Source: Panicum virgatum
Taxonomy: Eukaryota; Streptophyta; Magnoliopsida; Poales; Poaceae
Length of the DNA stretch: 64,000 nt
Reading direction: 5' to 3'
NCBI RefSeq assembly: GCF_016808335.1
Contig: NC_053147.1
Coordinates: forward strand, 24,662,913-24,726,912
Of this stretch, positions 9,368 to 19,834 are shown piece after piece. Under the pieces are notes generated by a model, which was not told the DNA's origin, made no database searches, and worked only from the letters and a program-made list of their open reading frames with translations. The position numbers and the translations under genes are program-made. Each line of letters starts with the position of its first letter. Positions within the stretch are counted from its first letter, which is position 1.

Positions 9368-12300
9368 TTCTCTCCCCCTTGGAAAGCAGCTTGTCCCCAA
9401 GCTGAAGCCTTCGGAAATCGACGGCGCAAATCGGCTTCATCTTCCCAGGAAAGAAGTCGAGAAGCAAAATTCCACTGAACACGAACTCGAGCAGAGGTAG
9501 CACCACCCACACCCTTGAAGGCGCGTTCCACAATAGCCACTGGAGACACCAAATCATCAGGATCAGTGCAGACGGTTGATAGATCAATACTAACCTCAAC
9601 TTGTGGGGGAACATGACGTTTCAACTGAGACACATGCACCACAGGATGGATTTGAGCATGGTCAGGCTACTGAAGACGATATGCCACTGCACCAATGCGC
9701 TGTAGAATTGGAAAAGGCCCATAGTAGTGGAAGGCAAGTTTCTGATTACTTCTGGGAGCCACTGAAGATTGAATATGTGGTTGCAGCTTGAGATAGACTA
9801 AATCACCAACAACATACTCTTTTTCAGTACGATGAGAGTCAGCCTGGTGCTTCATCCGTTGCTGAGCACGTAGTAACAGCTGCTGGATAAGATTGGTAAG
9901 CAGATTCCTGTTCTGAAGCCAGTCGGCAAGATCAGAAACAACACAGTCCTGAGGATCAACCAGGCCCAGATGGAGCGGTGGGTGACCGTACATAATCTCA
10001 AATGGAGTGTGACCCAAAGCAGTATGGAATGTCGTATTGTACCAATATTCAGCCAAGGGAAGCCATTTGTACCACTGACTGGGGCAAGAATGCACAGTGC
10101 ACCGAAGAAATGCTTCCAAACATTGATTAAGACGCTCAGTTTGGCCATCTGTCTGGGGATGATAGGAGGAACTCATAAGCAGCTTAGTATCACCGAGTTT
10201 AAACAATTCTTGCCATAAGGAACTTGTAAAAATACGGTCTCTGTCAGAAATCATAGCCTCAGGTAACCCATGCAACTTGTAAACATGTGTAAAGTATAAC
10301 TGAGCCACTGACAGAGCAGTATAAGGATGGGCTAATGGAATAAAATGACCATACTTAGAAAATTTATCAATAATGACCAGAATGACAAAGCACCCATGAG
10401 ACTTGGGTAAACCTTCAATGAAGTCTAGGCTCACCACTTTCCAAGCTCTATCAGGGACAGAGAGAGGCTGCAAAAGACCAGCTAATTTGGAGTGCTCCAC
10501 TTTAGCCTGTTGACAGATTTGACAAGCTTGAACAAACTTTGTGACTGATTGCTTCAGTTTTGGCTAGGCAAATAGTGCCTTAATCCTCTGATAAGTAGCC
10601 TGAATGCCAGAGTGTCCTCCAATGCCACTGGCATGTAAAGCCTGTAAAATATGAGATTGGGCCAAAGAATTGTGACCCGCCCATACTCTCCCTTTGTACT
10701 TGATAATGTCATTGTGCAAACTGAACCCTTTGTCATTAGTTGGGGATATACTGAGCTCAACCAGAAGTTGCTGGGCTTCAGGGTCATCAGCATAGCCTCC
10801 CTGAAGGTGGCCCATCCAGGATGGTGTACAAGCTGAAATAGCATGCAGCTCTGAAACATTTGAGGCTGGACATCGTGATAATGCATCTGCAACAGCATTG
10901 GTACGGCCTTGCTTATACTGGATTTTAAATTGCAAATTCATAAGTTTGAGGAGAGCTTTTTGTTGGAGTTTAGTAGTGGCTTTTTGATCAGTGAGAAACA
11001 ACAAACTACGGTGATCAGTTCGAATAATGAACTATTGACTCATCAAGTAAGGTCTCCACTTGTCTACTGCAAGAAGAACAGCCATACATTCCTTTTCATA
11101 AGTAGAGAGAGAGAGCAGTATTTCGGGCACAAAGTGGCTGACTCAAATAGGAAAAGGGGTGACCCTCCTACATAAGAACAGCTCCAATCCCTAAATCACT
11201 GGCATCAGTTTCCACAACAAATGGCTTGGAGAAATCTAGAATTGCCAAAACAGGAGCAGATAGCAGAGCAGACTTAAGTAACTGAAAGGCTTGTTGAACC
11301 TGAGAAGTCCACTGAAATGGCACTCCTTTCTTGAGACGGTGAGTTAGTGGTTTACTAATGAGACCATAATGTTTAATGAATCTTCTATAATAACCAGTCA
11401 ACCCCAAGAAGCCTCTTAACTGCTTGACATTGGTAGGTGTAGGCCATCGACTCACAGCAGAAATTTTTGAGGGTTCTGTGGCAACCCCAGCAGGAGTGAT
11501 CAAATGCCCCAAATACTCAAGCTGCTGTCGAGCAAAGACACACTTAGTGAGCTTCACATAAAACTGATTAGTGTGCAGAATGTCCAGAACTTGAGATAAA
11601 TGAGCCACATGGTCTGCCAAAGAATTGCTATATATGAGAATGTCATCCATGAAGACCAGAACACAAGTTCTTAATAATGGAGCAAATAACTTGTTCATGG
11701 TGCCTTGGAAGGATGCAGGAGCATTAGTGAGGCCAAATGGCATGACCTTAAATTCATACAGCCCACTGTGTGTTCTAAAAGCACTCTTAGGGACATCAGA
11801 AGTAGCCACTCTAATTTGATGATAGCCAGAATGAAAGTCAAGCTTGGTGAACCATTATGCACCAGCCAATTCATCTAGGAGCTCATCAACAATAGGAAGG
11901 GGATGTTTGTTCTTGACTGTTATGGCATTCAAATGTCTATAATCCACACAAAAACACCATGTACCATCTTTCTTTTTTACTAGAAGGACTGGGGATGCAA
12001 AAGGGCTGGAGCTATGTTGAATGACCCCTGTCTTGAGCATTTCAGCAATCTACCTTTCGATTTCTGTTTTCTGCTGAGGAGAATAACGGCATGGCTTGAT
12101 GTTTACTGGCTGTGCCCCAGGGATCAATGGAATATGATGATCATCAGCTCGCTGAGGAGGTAAAGCAGAGGGTTCTTGAAACAGGTGGGAGTAGGTCTAT
12201 AAAACTTGTTTAACAGCTGGTGGTAACTCCAGAGAAGCAGTGAAATCTGCAGCCTGATGCTGAACAGTAAGCACAAGAGTAGACTGAGCAGGAGGAGGAA

Positions 12301-12740
12301 GTTTTTTGAGGGCAATACAGTGGGTAACAGCATGTCTCCAGAGCAGACCTTTTAGTTTGCCTGAACTGATCCCTTTACAGGATGTGAGATCATCAGAAAT
12401 AACATGCAAAGTAACAGTAGTTACTTGAAATTGGACCTACATAACTTTGGACTTCCAGTCAATCCAAGTGGGACTGTGCTCAGCAAGCCAATCAGCTCCC
12501 AATATCATATCAAAGCATTGGAGTGGTAAAACTCTGGTAGGATAAGAGAATGAGTGACCCTGAATACACCACTGAAAATGAGGGATCTGCTGATTAGAAA
12601 GCATAGGGCTGCCATCAGCTGTGGTGAAATGCAACTCGTCACAAGACAGAAGAGAAGACTGAAATTTCTGAGCCACATGCTGACTGATAAAAGTACCAGC
12701 ACTTCCTGAATCCAAAAGGATGAGTAACTCTTGTTTACCA
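9328..12740 (-). pseudogene. Retrotransposon pol (protease, RT, RNase H, integrase), broken
   Basis: In order: aspartic protease with DSGSAGTFIS (about 12700), RT with [10 protein letters not shown] and FMDDILIYS (FMDD at about 11641-11655), RNase H with ETDASDLGIGAVL, and a linker with ADALSRCP. Integrase follows with an HHCC finger and a DDE core (LDFIEGLP, ISDRDRIF, GQTERLNQ), ending in a chromodomain-like C terminus. In-frame breaks include a TAA at about 11864 between the RT fingers and palm, and a TAG at about 10563 in the integrase finger where the family has Trp. Other stops and frame changes lie between 12040 and 12740. Confidence 0.88.
9368..9381 (-). other. Polypurine tract
   Basis: Minus-strand AAGGGGGAGAGAA lies immediately before the 3' LTR, the expected plus-strand priming site. 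Confidence 0.8.
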
Positions 12741-12754
12741 ACAAAACCTCTGAA

Positions 12755-14112
12755 TCACAGAGTTTTCCTACTTTTAGGTGGTTGAGCAGAAAGTTCCTTC
12801 TGAACAGCCATAACACAATCCTTTGGGCAGTCGGGTTTAGTATCACTAGAGTCAGAATCCTCATTAAAATAAATGTGAAGGAGACCCAACAGCTCTTGTA
12901 GCAAATGAATAGGCACCTGCTTAGGACATTTATGGCCACGCCTAGTCCATTTCTCACCACAAGTATAACAAAGACCGTTAGCCTTGCGAAATGCCATTAA
13001 CTCAGCAACTTTAGAATCCCCAGAAGCCTTATCCACCTTCATACGATCATCATGTTTGAAAGGAAGCTTGGCCTTGTCAGAAGTCAGAACTGGAGAAAAC
13101 CCGTCCAGTGGACTTGCCCTGATCCTTGGAAACAGAGTGACTTCCAACAATACGAGAATGAGACTCCAATTCCTCTTCCTGCAACAAAGCGAGGGCACTA
13201 GCAGTATCTACATCTTTAGGATGGTGCAAAGCAATAGGAGCACGAATATCTTCTCTAAGCCCACCCAAAAAATGAGTGACTAAATACACATCATCATGGG
13301 AGCCATTATACAGAAGGATGCTATGCACAAGCTGCTCGAAACGGGCATAATATTCGGCAATAGAACCTGTTTGCTTAAGCATATCTAATTGCTTGAGGTG
13401 TAGCTGATACTGATCTCTATCGAAGCGAGCACACAGCCGTATGGAGCTCCTCCCAACTCGCAACCCGCCCCCAAGCTCATGAGTTTGGAGCCACGACGCA
13501 GCGACGCCATCAAAATTAAGCGCGGCAAAGCGACATTTAAGCGCATCACTGACATTGTACACCTCAAAATAGAGTTCACAACGATCTTTCCAAAGCCTAG
13601 GATTCTGACCATCAAACTTAGGAAACTCTAACTTGGGGGTGGAACCAGAACGAACAGGACAAGATTCACGATCAACCATGAAATCCAGAGTATGAGGAGG
13701 TGGATTGTTAGACATACCCATGACCGAGCGTGACGGAGCGGATCCAAGGATCCCACCGCCAGCTACCCGGGTACTAGCATCAAAGCCGTGCCCACTGGGC
13801 CGCTTCGCAGTCGACGTAGATGGGCGCGTTGCTGCCTCAGGAGCCAGGTTGAGGTCGAACGTGTTCATCCAAGCCAGAGGAGGCGGAGGAGGGACTGCAC
13901 GGCCGTACACCAAGGCGGTGGTGGTGGCGGAGGCGCAGACTCGAGTCGACGCAGGCGCGTCGCCGTATCGTCGGCTTTGGTGAGCAGAGCATCCATCGAT
14001 GCGTCCGCGAAGGACGCCAGGTCTCCAACCCGGTCACCTTGTCCAGGACCTTCTGCATGATAGCGTCGAAGCCATCCAACTTCGTAGCGAGATCCTCCAT
14101 GGAAGTCGTCAT
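12755..14112 (-). pseudogene. Retrotransposon gag, frameshifted
   Basis: Begins at ATG 14112 (MTTSMEDLATKLDGFDAI). A frameshift near 14020 moves to the frame that holds the capsid domain (KDRCELYFEV, AASWLQTHEL, EYYARFEQLVHSI; 13077-13913). Another near 13080-13130 leads into the nucleocapsid knuckle CYTCGEKWTRRGHKC at about 12910-12975. Capsid and zinc knuckle package the element RNA in the family. The gene is broken by at least two frameshifts. Confidence 0.85.
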
Positions 14113-14408
14113 GTGGGTCTCGAACTGCGACGGTTTCCGCGGAGCCAGAGCGCGTTCCTGACTAGAACCTAAGCGGCACGCGAACGAGAAGTAGACGACA
14201 GCGCCGGAGTGGCTAACCGTCGGTTGGCGGTGGCCGCCGCCAACTGGGAGTCGGTGGGCAGGGCGTGGACGCTGGAGTCGGGAAGGACCCTGCGGCGCTG
14301 ACCCAAAATGCAGAGGAGAGCGCTGGATTGGAAATGGAACGCGGTGGCGCGAGGGCTACGAATTCGGGCGAATTGAATGGAAAAATTTTGGGGATAGGTA
14401 GGATACAA

Positions 14409-14424
14409 GGCTCTGGGTACCAAT
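14409..14424 (-). other. Primer binding site
   Basis: Directly inside the 5' LTR the minus strand reads TTGGTACCCAGAGCC. This is close to the initiator-tRNA-Met complement TGGTATCAGAGC, with a small insertion. Confidence 0.65.
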
Positions 14425-14829
14425 TGTTATGTGCCTGGACGGATTTGAGGAAGAAGAAGAAGAATCGGGGTTGGGATTAGAAGAAGCTTGAGGGAGTTCG
14501 CGCCGTGGACGCGCTCAGAGGTCTGCTTCCTTTAGAACGGGTAGAGATAACAGTTCAGAGATTCCACATGTCTCTCTCCATTACACAGGTATGAGATTTA
14601 TTATAATCCCCATCGCTACATTACTGCTGGACGCCAAGTAAGCAGTGTTAGTATTGATCTCCGCCAGTTGGCCCAACGGCAAACTGGTCCCTTGACTCGC
14701 GTCCTGATCGGAGACGCCCAGCCCAAGATGAGGCTGGTAGACCCCCGTCGTGCAATCCTGTAAATAGGCGGTGGGGAATTGACAGCGGGGAAACTTTGGG
14801 CTGAGCTGGATGTATGCTTGGTCATGACA
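14425..14829 (-). repeat. 5' LTR of the Ty3/gypsy element (405 bp)
   Basis: It starts at 14829 on the minus strand and ends at 14425. The plus strand reads TGTTATGTGCC at 14425 and CATGACA at 14829. It keeps about 150 bp in U3 (about 14647-14800) that the other LTR lacks. Confidence 0.92.
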
Positions 14830-14834
14830 GTGTG

Positions 14835-15310
14835 GCGGCCGCTGCACACAGCACCAGTGCGCGTTTCATTGTCAGCCATCGAGGGTTGAGTACCAGCGCT
14901 AGCTCAGGAACCAGTTCCTTGAAGTGCCACATGATTGCCGCGTGAGCTTTGGCCGATGAACGTGGGCCAAGGGTTCGGCGTTCAGCCGAGCAAATCAGGT
15001 TGCGAACAACTGAACCGAGTCTCCAGTCGTCAGATTAATAATTCCAAGACAAACTGACAGTGTTACTGAGAGATTCGTGCCGTTAATTACTGCCCGGCAC
15101 TCGAAGGAAAAGGATCTTCTCTATTCTTTTTTTCCTTCCGCAAGGAATCTTAGCGCAGAACAGAATCAAGGACGAAACATCCACGGCTGGCAAAATGGTA
15201 TGCATCCCAAACCAGGCCAGCAGCCATGCCCGATGGCCCTCCCGCTCCGCAAATCAACTCCCGCTGCTGTTCAAGTTTGATTCAAATGCGACGCGCACGG
15301 CACACTTGTG
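14835..15310. other. Intergenic, no gene recognised
   Basis: Right flank of the retrotransposon. Nothing recognisable. Confidence 0.5.
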
Positions 15311-15543
15311 TAGTATTCCCTCCATCTCAAAATAATTGCATGCAAAATTTATCTTACAAAAAATACAACTTTGACCAACCTACCATAAGAGTCAAGAGTA
15401 CTAGAAACTTCTCACACAAAAGACAAGACAGTATCAAGATCTTTCTCACAAAAGACAAAGGGTATTTGAGTAATTTCACATGTATCATTGGTTTGCGTGT
15501 CCAGTCGTAGAATTGCATTTATTTTGAAATTGAGGGAGTAGTA
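15311..15543. mobile_element. Stowaway-like MITE
   Basis: The left end TATTCCCTCCATCTCAAAAT and the reverse complement of the right end TACTCCCTCAATTTCAAAAT form an inverted repeat of about 28 bp at the edges of a 233-bp AT-rich block. Confidence 0.8.
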
Positions 15544-16056
15544 GAATACTTCTAGTCAAGTAGAAAGTAAACAAGCAACGGGCGCACCAGCTTTAATCGC
15601 CTCCTCTTCTTTTCCAGCCATGCCATGCCAGTATGCCATTGCCACCACACGCAGGGCGTTCTTGCAGGCGCGCAGCACAGACTAGGACAGACGCCAGTAG
15701 TGGTAGCAGTGGTAGCCTGTTCCTAGCCAGCCCATGTAGCCTGTATAGCAGGCGCAGCCACGCAGGGCAGCAGCGTGTACAGGTGCTGGTACGGGTACAG
15801 TGTCAGACGCAGCACCGTAGCTTGCCATGGTAGCAGCAGCAGAGCAGTAGAGCTCGGCGGCGAATGGGTTGAGCTCGCCGCCGTGTGAACTCCGGAGGTG
15901 CGCACCGCCGGCAAGCAGCATGATGGTGGGGGGGGGGGGCATCTCCGGGCGCGCATCTCGATGCCACCACCGCCACCGCCACCGCATTATGATGGCGGTT
16001 TACCACAATCGCGATCGCTTTCACGCACCGAATCGCACACGCAAAAATGAAGGACC
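15544..16056. other. Intergenic, no gene recognised
   Basis: Contains a short poly-G run (about 15930-15939) and CCACCG repeats. No protein family is recognised. Confidence 0.5.
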
Positions 16057-16066
16057 CCTTTCTTTT

Positions 16067-17448
16067 GAGAAAATTCCTTCTATGCCACTGTAAAATACAA
16101 CTCATCCCTTACATGCCATTGAAAAATGTCTAATCCCTTCAATGCCATCGTTTATAATTTTTGATCCCCTCCGTGCCCCTGCCGTTTGTTTTCACCGTCA
16201 ATGTACTGTAGCACAGTTAAAAACACCCTCGCCTTATCATCTTATCGTACCAGGGAGAAGCTACTGGAGGGCGTCAGAACGTGGGCGTGAGCAGGTTGAG
16301 CAGGAGACCCTGGCGCTCACGAGCGCGCGGTACAGCTCCTCAGCCGGTGGACTCGGCAGACGCGGCCGACACGCCGGCGAAGACCGCGGACAAGGCCCCG
16401 GACACGGCGTCCGTCGCGGCTGCGAAGGCGTCCACGAGCGTGGCCTCGTCGGGCGCCGCGCGGTGGGAGAGGCACGGCGGACGCCAGGCGGGACACCTCC
16501 CGCGCCGACCGCCGCTGCGCCTGCAGCGCGGCGTGCGTCTCGGCGAGGAGCTGCCGGAGCGCGACGAGCGACTCGCCGAAGCCCCCGTGGAGGTCGTCAA
16601 GGAGCTGCTCCGTCCAGGGGTGCCTGCGGAGCGCATTGCGTGCCTGCGGGTGGTGGAGCAGGTCGGCGTGCCCCGCCAGGACGCGGCCGGCGCCGTCGGC
16701 GGCCCACGCTCGTTGGCCCACGCTAGCAGCACGCGCCGCGTCGTGCAGCACCGCCGCCAGCGGGTGTAGGCGCACGGGAAGGCTGGTGCACGAGAAGCCA
16801 GCGGGTGCAAGCACGGCGGCCGGCGGGGAGCGCGAGCGTGGCGGCCGCGGCGCCGACGGGGAGCACGCGCGGGGGCGAGGGTCCCGGCGGCGGGCAGCCA
16901 GCGCGAGCGCCAGTGAGGGCCGCGGCAAGCACGGCGGCCGGCGAGGGCCGCGGCGGGAAGGGTGCGCTCGCTGAGTGCTGCGGCGGCCGCAGCCAGCGTG
17001 GGCATGGAGGGCCACGGCGTCGCGGCGGCTGGCCGGCCGCGCTCGCCTGCCCGCCCAATTCCCGCGAGGCAGGCAGCCCTAGCGCCCGCCGTGCCTAGCG
17101 CCGCCCAGCGCTAGCGCTTGCGCGAGGGGGCACGTGGGGCCCGCGCGAGGGCGCGCGTCGCGGGGCCTGCGCAAGGGAGGCGCGGCTCCTTCCCCTCCGG
17201 CATGGGGACGCGGGATTGGCGTCGGGGATGGGAGGGGCGGGGCGCTCGGGGAAAAAAATTGCGGTGAGGAAACGGAGGGGTATTATTGTCTTTTCCCATT
17301 TGCCTTTTAACGGATCTGTTAGAGAAATTAACGGCAATGGCATGGAAGAGATGGAAAATTATAAATGATGGCATAGAAGGGATGAGATAATTTTCAATGG
17401 CATATAAGGGATCACATCTATTTTCCAATGGCATACAGGGAATTTACT
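16067..17448. mobile_element. Pack-MULE: Mutator-like element with captured gene sequence
   Basis: Inverted termini of about 130 bp (left 16067-16200, right about 17310-17448) share the repeated phrase ATGCCATTGAAAA..CATCCCTT. A 10-bp direct duplication CCTTTCTTTT flanks the element (16057-16066 and 17449-17458), in the 9-11 bp range of Mutator insertions. The interior (about 16260-17230) is abruptly GC-rich and unlike the AT-rich termini, the standard appearance of host gene sequence carried by a Pack-MULE. No transposase is present. Confidence 0.85.
16341..16772 (-). pseudogene. Captured fragment of a DUF241 (BPS1-like) gene
   Basis: The minus strand encodes LHPLAAVLHDAARAA, then HPWTEQLLDDLHGGF, ALRQLLAETHAALQAQRRS. 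After a one-base frame change near 16470 it reads ATLVDAFAAATDAVSGALSA. That order (N-terminal Leu-rich stretch, an EQLLDD helix, the ALQAQRR helix, then an Ala/Val-rich C terminus) is what plant DUF241 proteins show. The fragment lacks a credible start and is frameshifted. It sits wholly between the Mutator termini. The family call is by eye and moderate. Confidence 0.5.
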
Positions 17449-17458
17449 CCTTTCTTTT

Positions 17459-17594
17459 CTTCCTTCGCCTCATTGCCTGGGTCTTGGCTTCCCCTTGCCT
17501 AATCATTGCCGGGCGGGGGGGGGGGGGGGCACTGCCGCCGCCCGGTGTTCTACGGGGTTCCTCGTCGCGGCCGGTCACGGGATGAGGCGATAAT
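17459..17594. other. Short spacer with poly-G run
   Basis: A run of about 17 G occurs near 17513-17529; such runs are prone to sequencing-length error. Confidence 0.5.
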
Positions 17595-19829
17595 TATAAC
17601 ACCAGGAAACTGCGGACCGTCTGTTTTGGAGCCGCGAACGGTCCGCTCAGGTAACACCCAGATATTTATCTGGTTGTGGACCCCGGTTGTCCTATCCTCC
17701 TTCCTCCTCATTCCATCTATCAGGGACGAGCTCCGCTCGTCCGCTCGCTCCACCGTCGCCCCCTTCCTTCGATCTCCCTTCTCCGGCCGCCATACCTCGA
17801 TTCCTTGCGCGAGCACCTTCCCCAGCACCCCTCCACCTTCCCCAACCCCCAGCCTAGCTTCTCCCGGCCGGAATCGCCCCCGCCACCGCCGGTCACCATT
17901 GGAGCCCGCTTGAAGCTTTGCTCCACCGTCGATCCGCTTTTTCGGTCATCCTCCGCCCAAACTGACCGCAAGAATGGATTCGTGGTGAGTTATTTATGCT
18001 CCCCGGCCTTTTTCCCCTTCCGTTGTGCGCCGCAGGCACCGGTGAACGGCCGCCGCCGCGCTTGCTGCCGCCTGTCATGCGATGTTAAAAAGACGAACCG
18101 CAGACGGTCCGCTCGGGAGGGGGGGGGGCGGACATTCCGCAAGTTAGGTTAGAGTTTGTCCAGAGGCGTTGTGTTTCTGGTGGTCTCGCGTAAATGAACC
18201 GCGGACGGTCCGCTAAGGAGGGCCGGACGGTCCGCCGGTAAGTTTAGAAATTTGTCCAGAGACGTCGCTGGCTCGGGTGGGTTCGCAAAGGGAACTGCGG
18301 ACGGTCCGCTAATAGGGAGCGGACAGTCCGCCGTAGAGTTAGAAATTCGTCCAGAGACGTTCTTGGTTCCGGTGCACATCCTATTATTTCAAATTATGAC
18401 ACCTATATATATCTCTATTATTTGTGCATTAAGTATATGAATTGTTTGAAACCCTAGTTGCATGATCCCTAAGTTTCCTTGAGTTATACTAGTATGTATA
18501 GGACGATAGAAGTGCTATGCTTAATGGTTCCTGGTAGAAGACGAGTGCTCTCTTGTAACTCGCGAGATATAGGATGATTAGAAGTCGAGTAATTTCCGGT
18601 TACTCGCGAGATATATGATATATTTATATTCCAGTACATGAGTTGTGTATTTGATATGGAATGAATGGAGAATTGAGACCGGACGGAAATGATAAGGATA
18701 TGTAGGTATGGCAGCAGGACAGGGTTCCTGGGTGTCTTAGTCCCGTCTGTGTCGATTAAGGACCGTACCGTTGTTGGCCCTGCTGATCATGTCAGAATTG
18801 TACTAGCCGCATGCCGGGAGTAGAAGATAGTCGAAACCGGTAAGCCGAGTACTTCCTTGCTTCGAAAGTACAAAACTTCTACTCACTCCTTAGGGCGAGT
18901 CGAGTGGCCGCGGAGAATTGGGATGCATGAGTTTACTTTTGGTGGTCTCTCGTAGGGCTCGCCTGACTATATGCAGGTGGGGCGGTTCTGTAGTTCGAGG
19001 CGGGGAGGGGAAATGTTGGTGCGTGTGGTCCGACGGGGCTTTTGCGTGCCGTGTTGGTTAGGTCCACCTTGCAATGTTAAATCGGATCGATTCGCCATCA
19101 GTCGCTCTCGGATATGACCACCTTGATCAACTGCGTCATATCGTAGTAATATGATATGGAACATGGATTATATTATATATGTTGATGTCTACTTTAAATT
19201 GTGATTAATATTTTACCATGTTTGCTATAGCTAGTTTATGCAAATGATAGATTATGGTTAATATATATAGAATCTGGAGCTAAAATGGTGGAAGTAAAGA
19301 ATTACTCTAGTCGCTTTTTCTGCAAAATAACCACCAGCTAGATGCCTTGCATGTCTAGATATGTGAGCTAAGTTATACCCACTGGTCGGGTAAGTCTTGT
19401 TGAGTATTAGTTGCTCAGGGTTTGTTGTTTATCGTATTTCAGGTTTAGGAGCTAACTAGGTTTCACATCGGTGGGCTCGATGTGGCGCCTTGTCTTTATG
19501 TCTCGGTAGTCATCGACTTATTTCGTTAGTTTTATTTATTCTCTAGTAAAAATGTTCTGTAAGTTAGTTTCTCTTCCGCTGCTATCTTTTCTTTTATATA
19601 TTTTAAATTTAAAGCTGTTTTGTAAAAGTCTTAATTTTATTTACTATTTTTGTGAGATTGTATCATTGCTGGTATCTTCTGCGCTCGCCTTCGTGCGAGA
19701 CGTCTGGTGTGTTTCGATCGGCCTGTGGGTTGGAAACAGCCTGTCAAGTTACACTTAATTAAGCTAATAATGCGTTCAAATAATGACGGTTTCACTTAAT
19801 TAAGCATTTTAACTCGCGGGTCTGTCACA
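17595..19829 (+). mobile_element. Solo LTR of a long-LTR retrotransposon (2235 bp)
   Basis: A perfect 5-bp duplication ATAAT flanks it (17590-17594 and 19830-19834). The left end TATAACACCAGG and right end CTGTCACA match, in opposite orientation, the element at 42137-45075 (TGTAACACCCAGG ... CGTCACA). The two also share long internal blocks, such as TCGGATCGATTCGCC near 19082 and its reverse complement near 43050. No internal coding region or second LTR is present. The left TG is changed to TA. A second LTR-start-like block GTAACACCCAGATA occurs at 17655. Confidence 0.8.
18090..18370. repeat. Tandem array of about 115-bp units with GCGGACGGTCCGC motifs
   Basis: Three units each carry one or two near-palindromes of the form GCGGACGGTCCGC, followed by TTAGAAATT/CGTCCAGAGACG. 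Degenerate copies also occur at about 17612 and 17633 near the LTR start. Confidence 0.8.
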
Positions 19830-19834
19830 ATAAT

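Larger units (their letters stand above)
9110..14829 (-). mobile_element. Ty3/gypsy LTR retrotransposon (chromovirus-like), decayed
   Basis: About 5.7 kb with LTRs at both ends (TG...CA), a perfect 5-bp duplication GTGTG (9105-9109 and 14830-14834), a tRNA-type primer site and a purine tract. Coding order on the minus strand is gag, protease, reverse transcriptase, RNase H, integrase, which is the Ty3/gypsy order. The integrase C terminus ends in a WEDEADLRRRFP / AWGQAAFQGG block typical of plant chromoviruses. Small size and short LTRs resemble the Reina clade, but clade assignment is inference. Frameshifts and stops make it non-autonomous now. Confidence 0.92.

Noticed and set aside
17595..19829. 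Independent protein-coding locus or lncRNA
   Set aside because: Perfect 5-bp target duplication and matching ends with 42137-45075 are better explained by a solo LTR.
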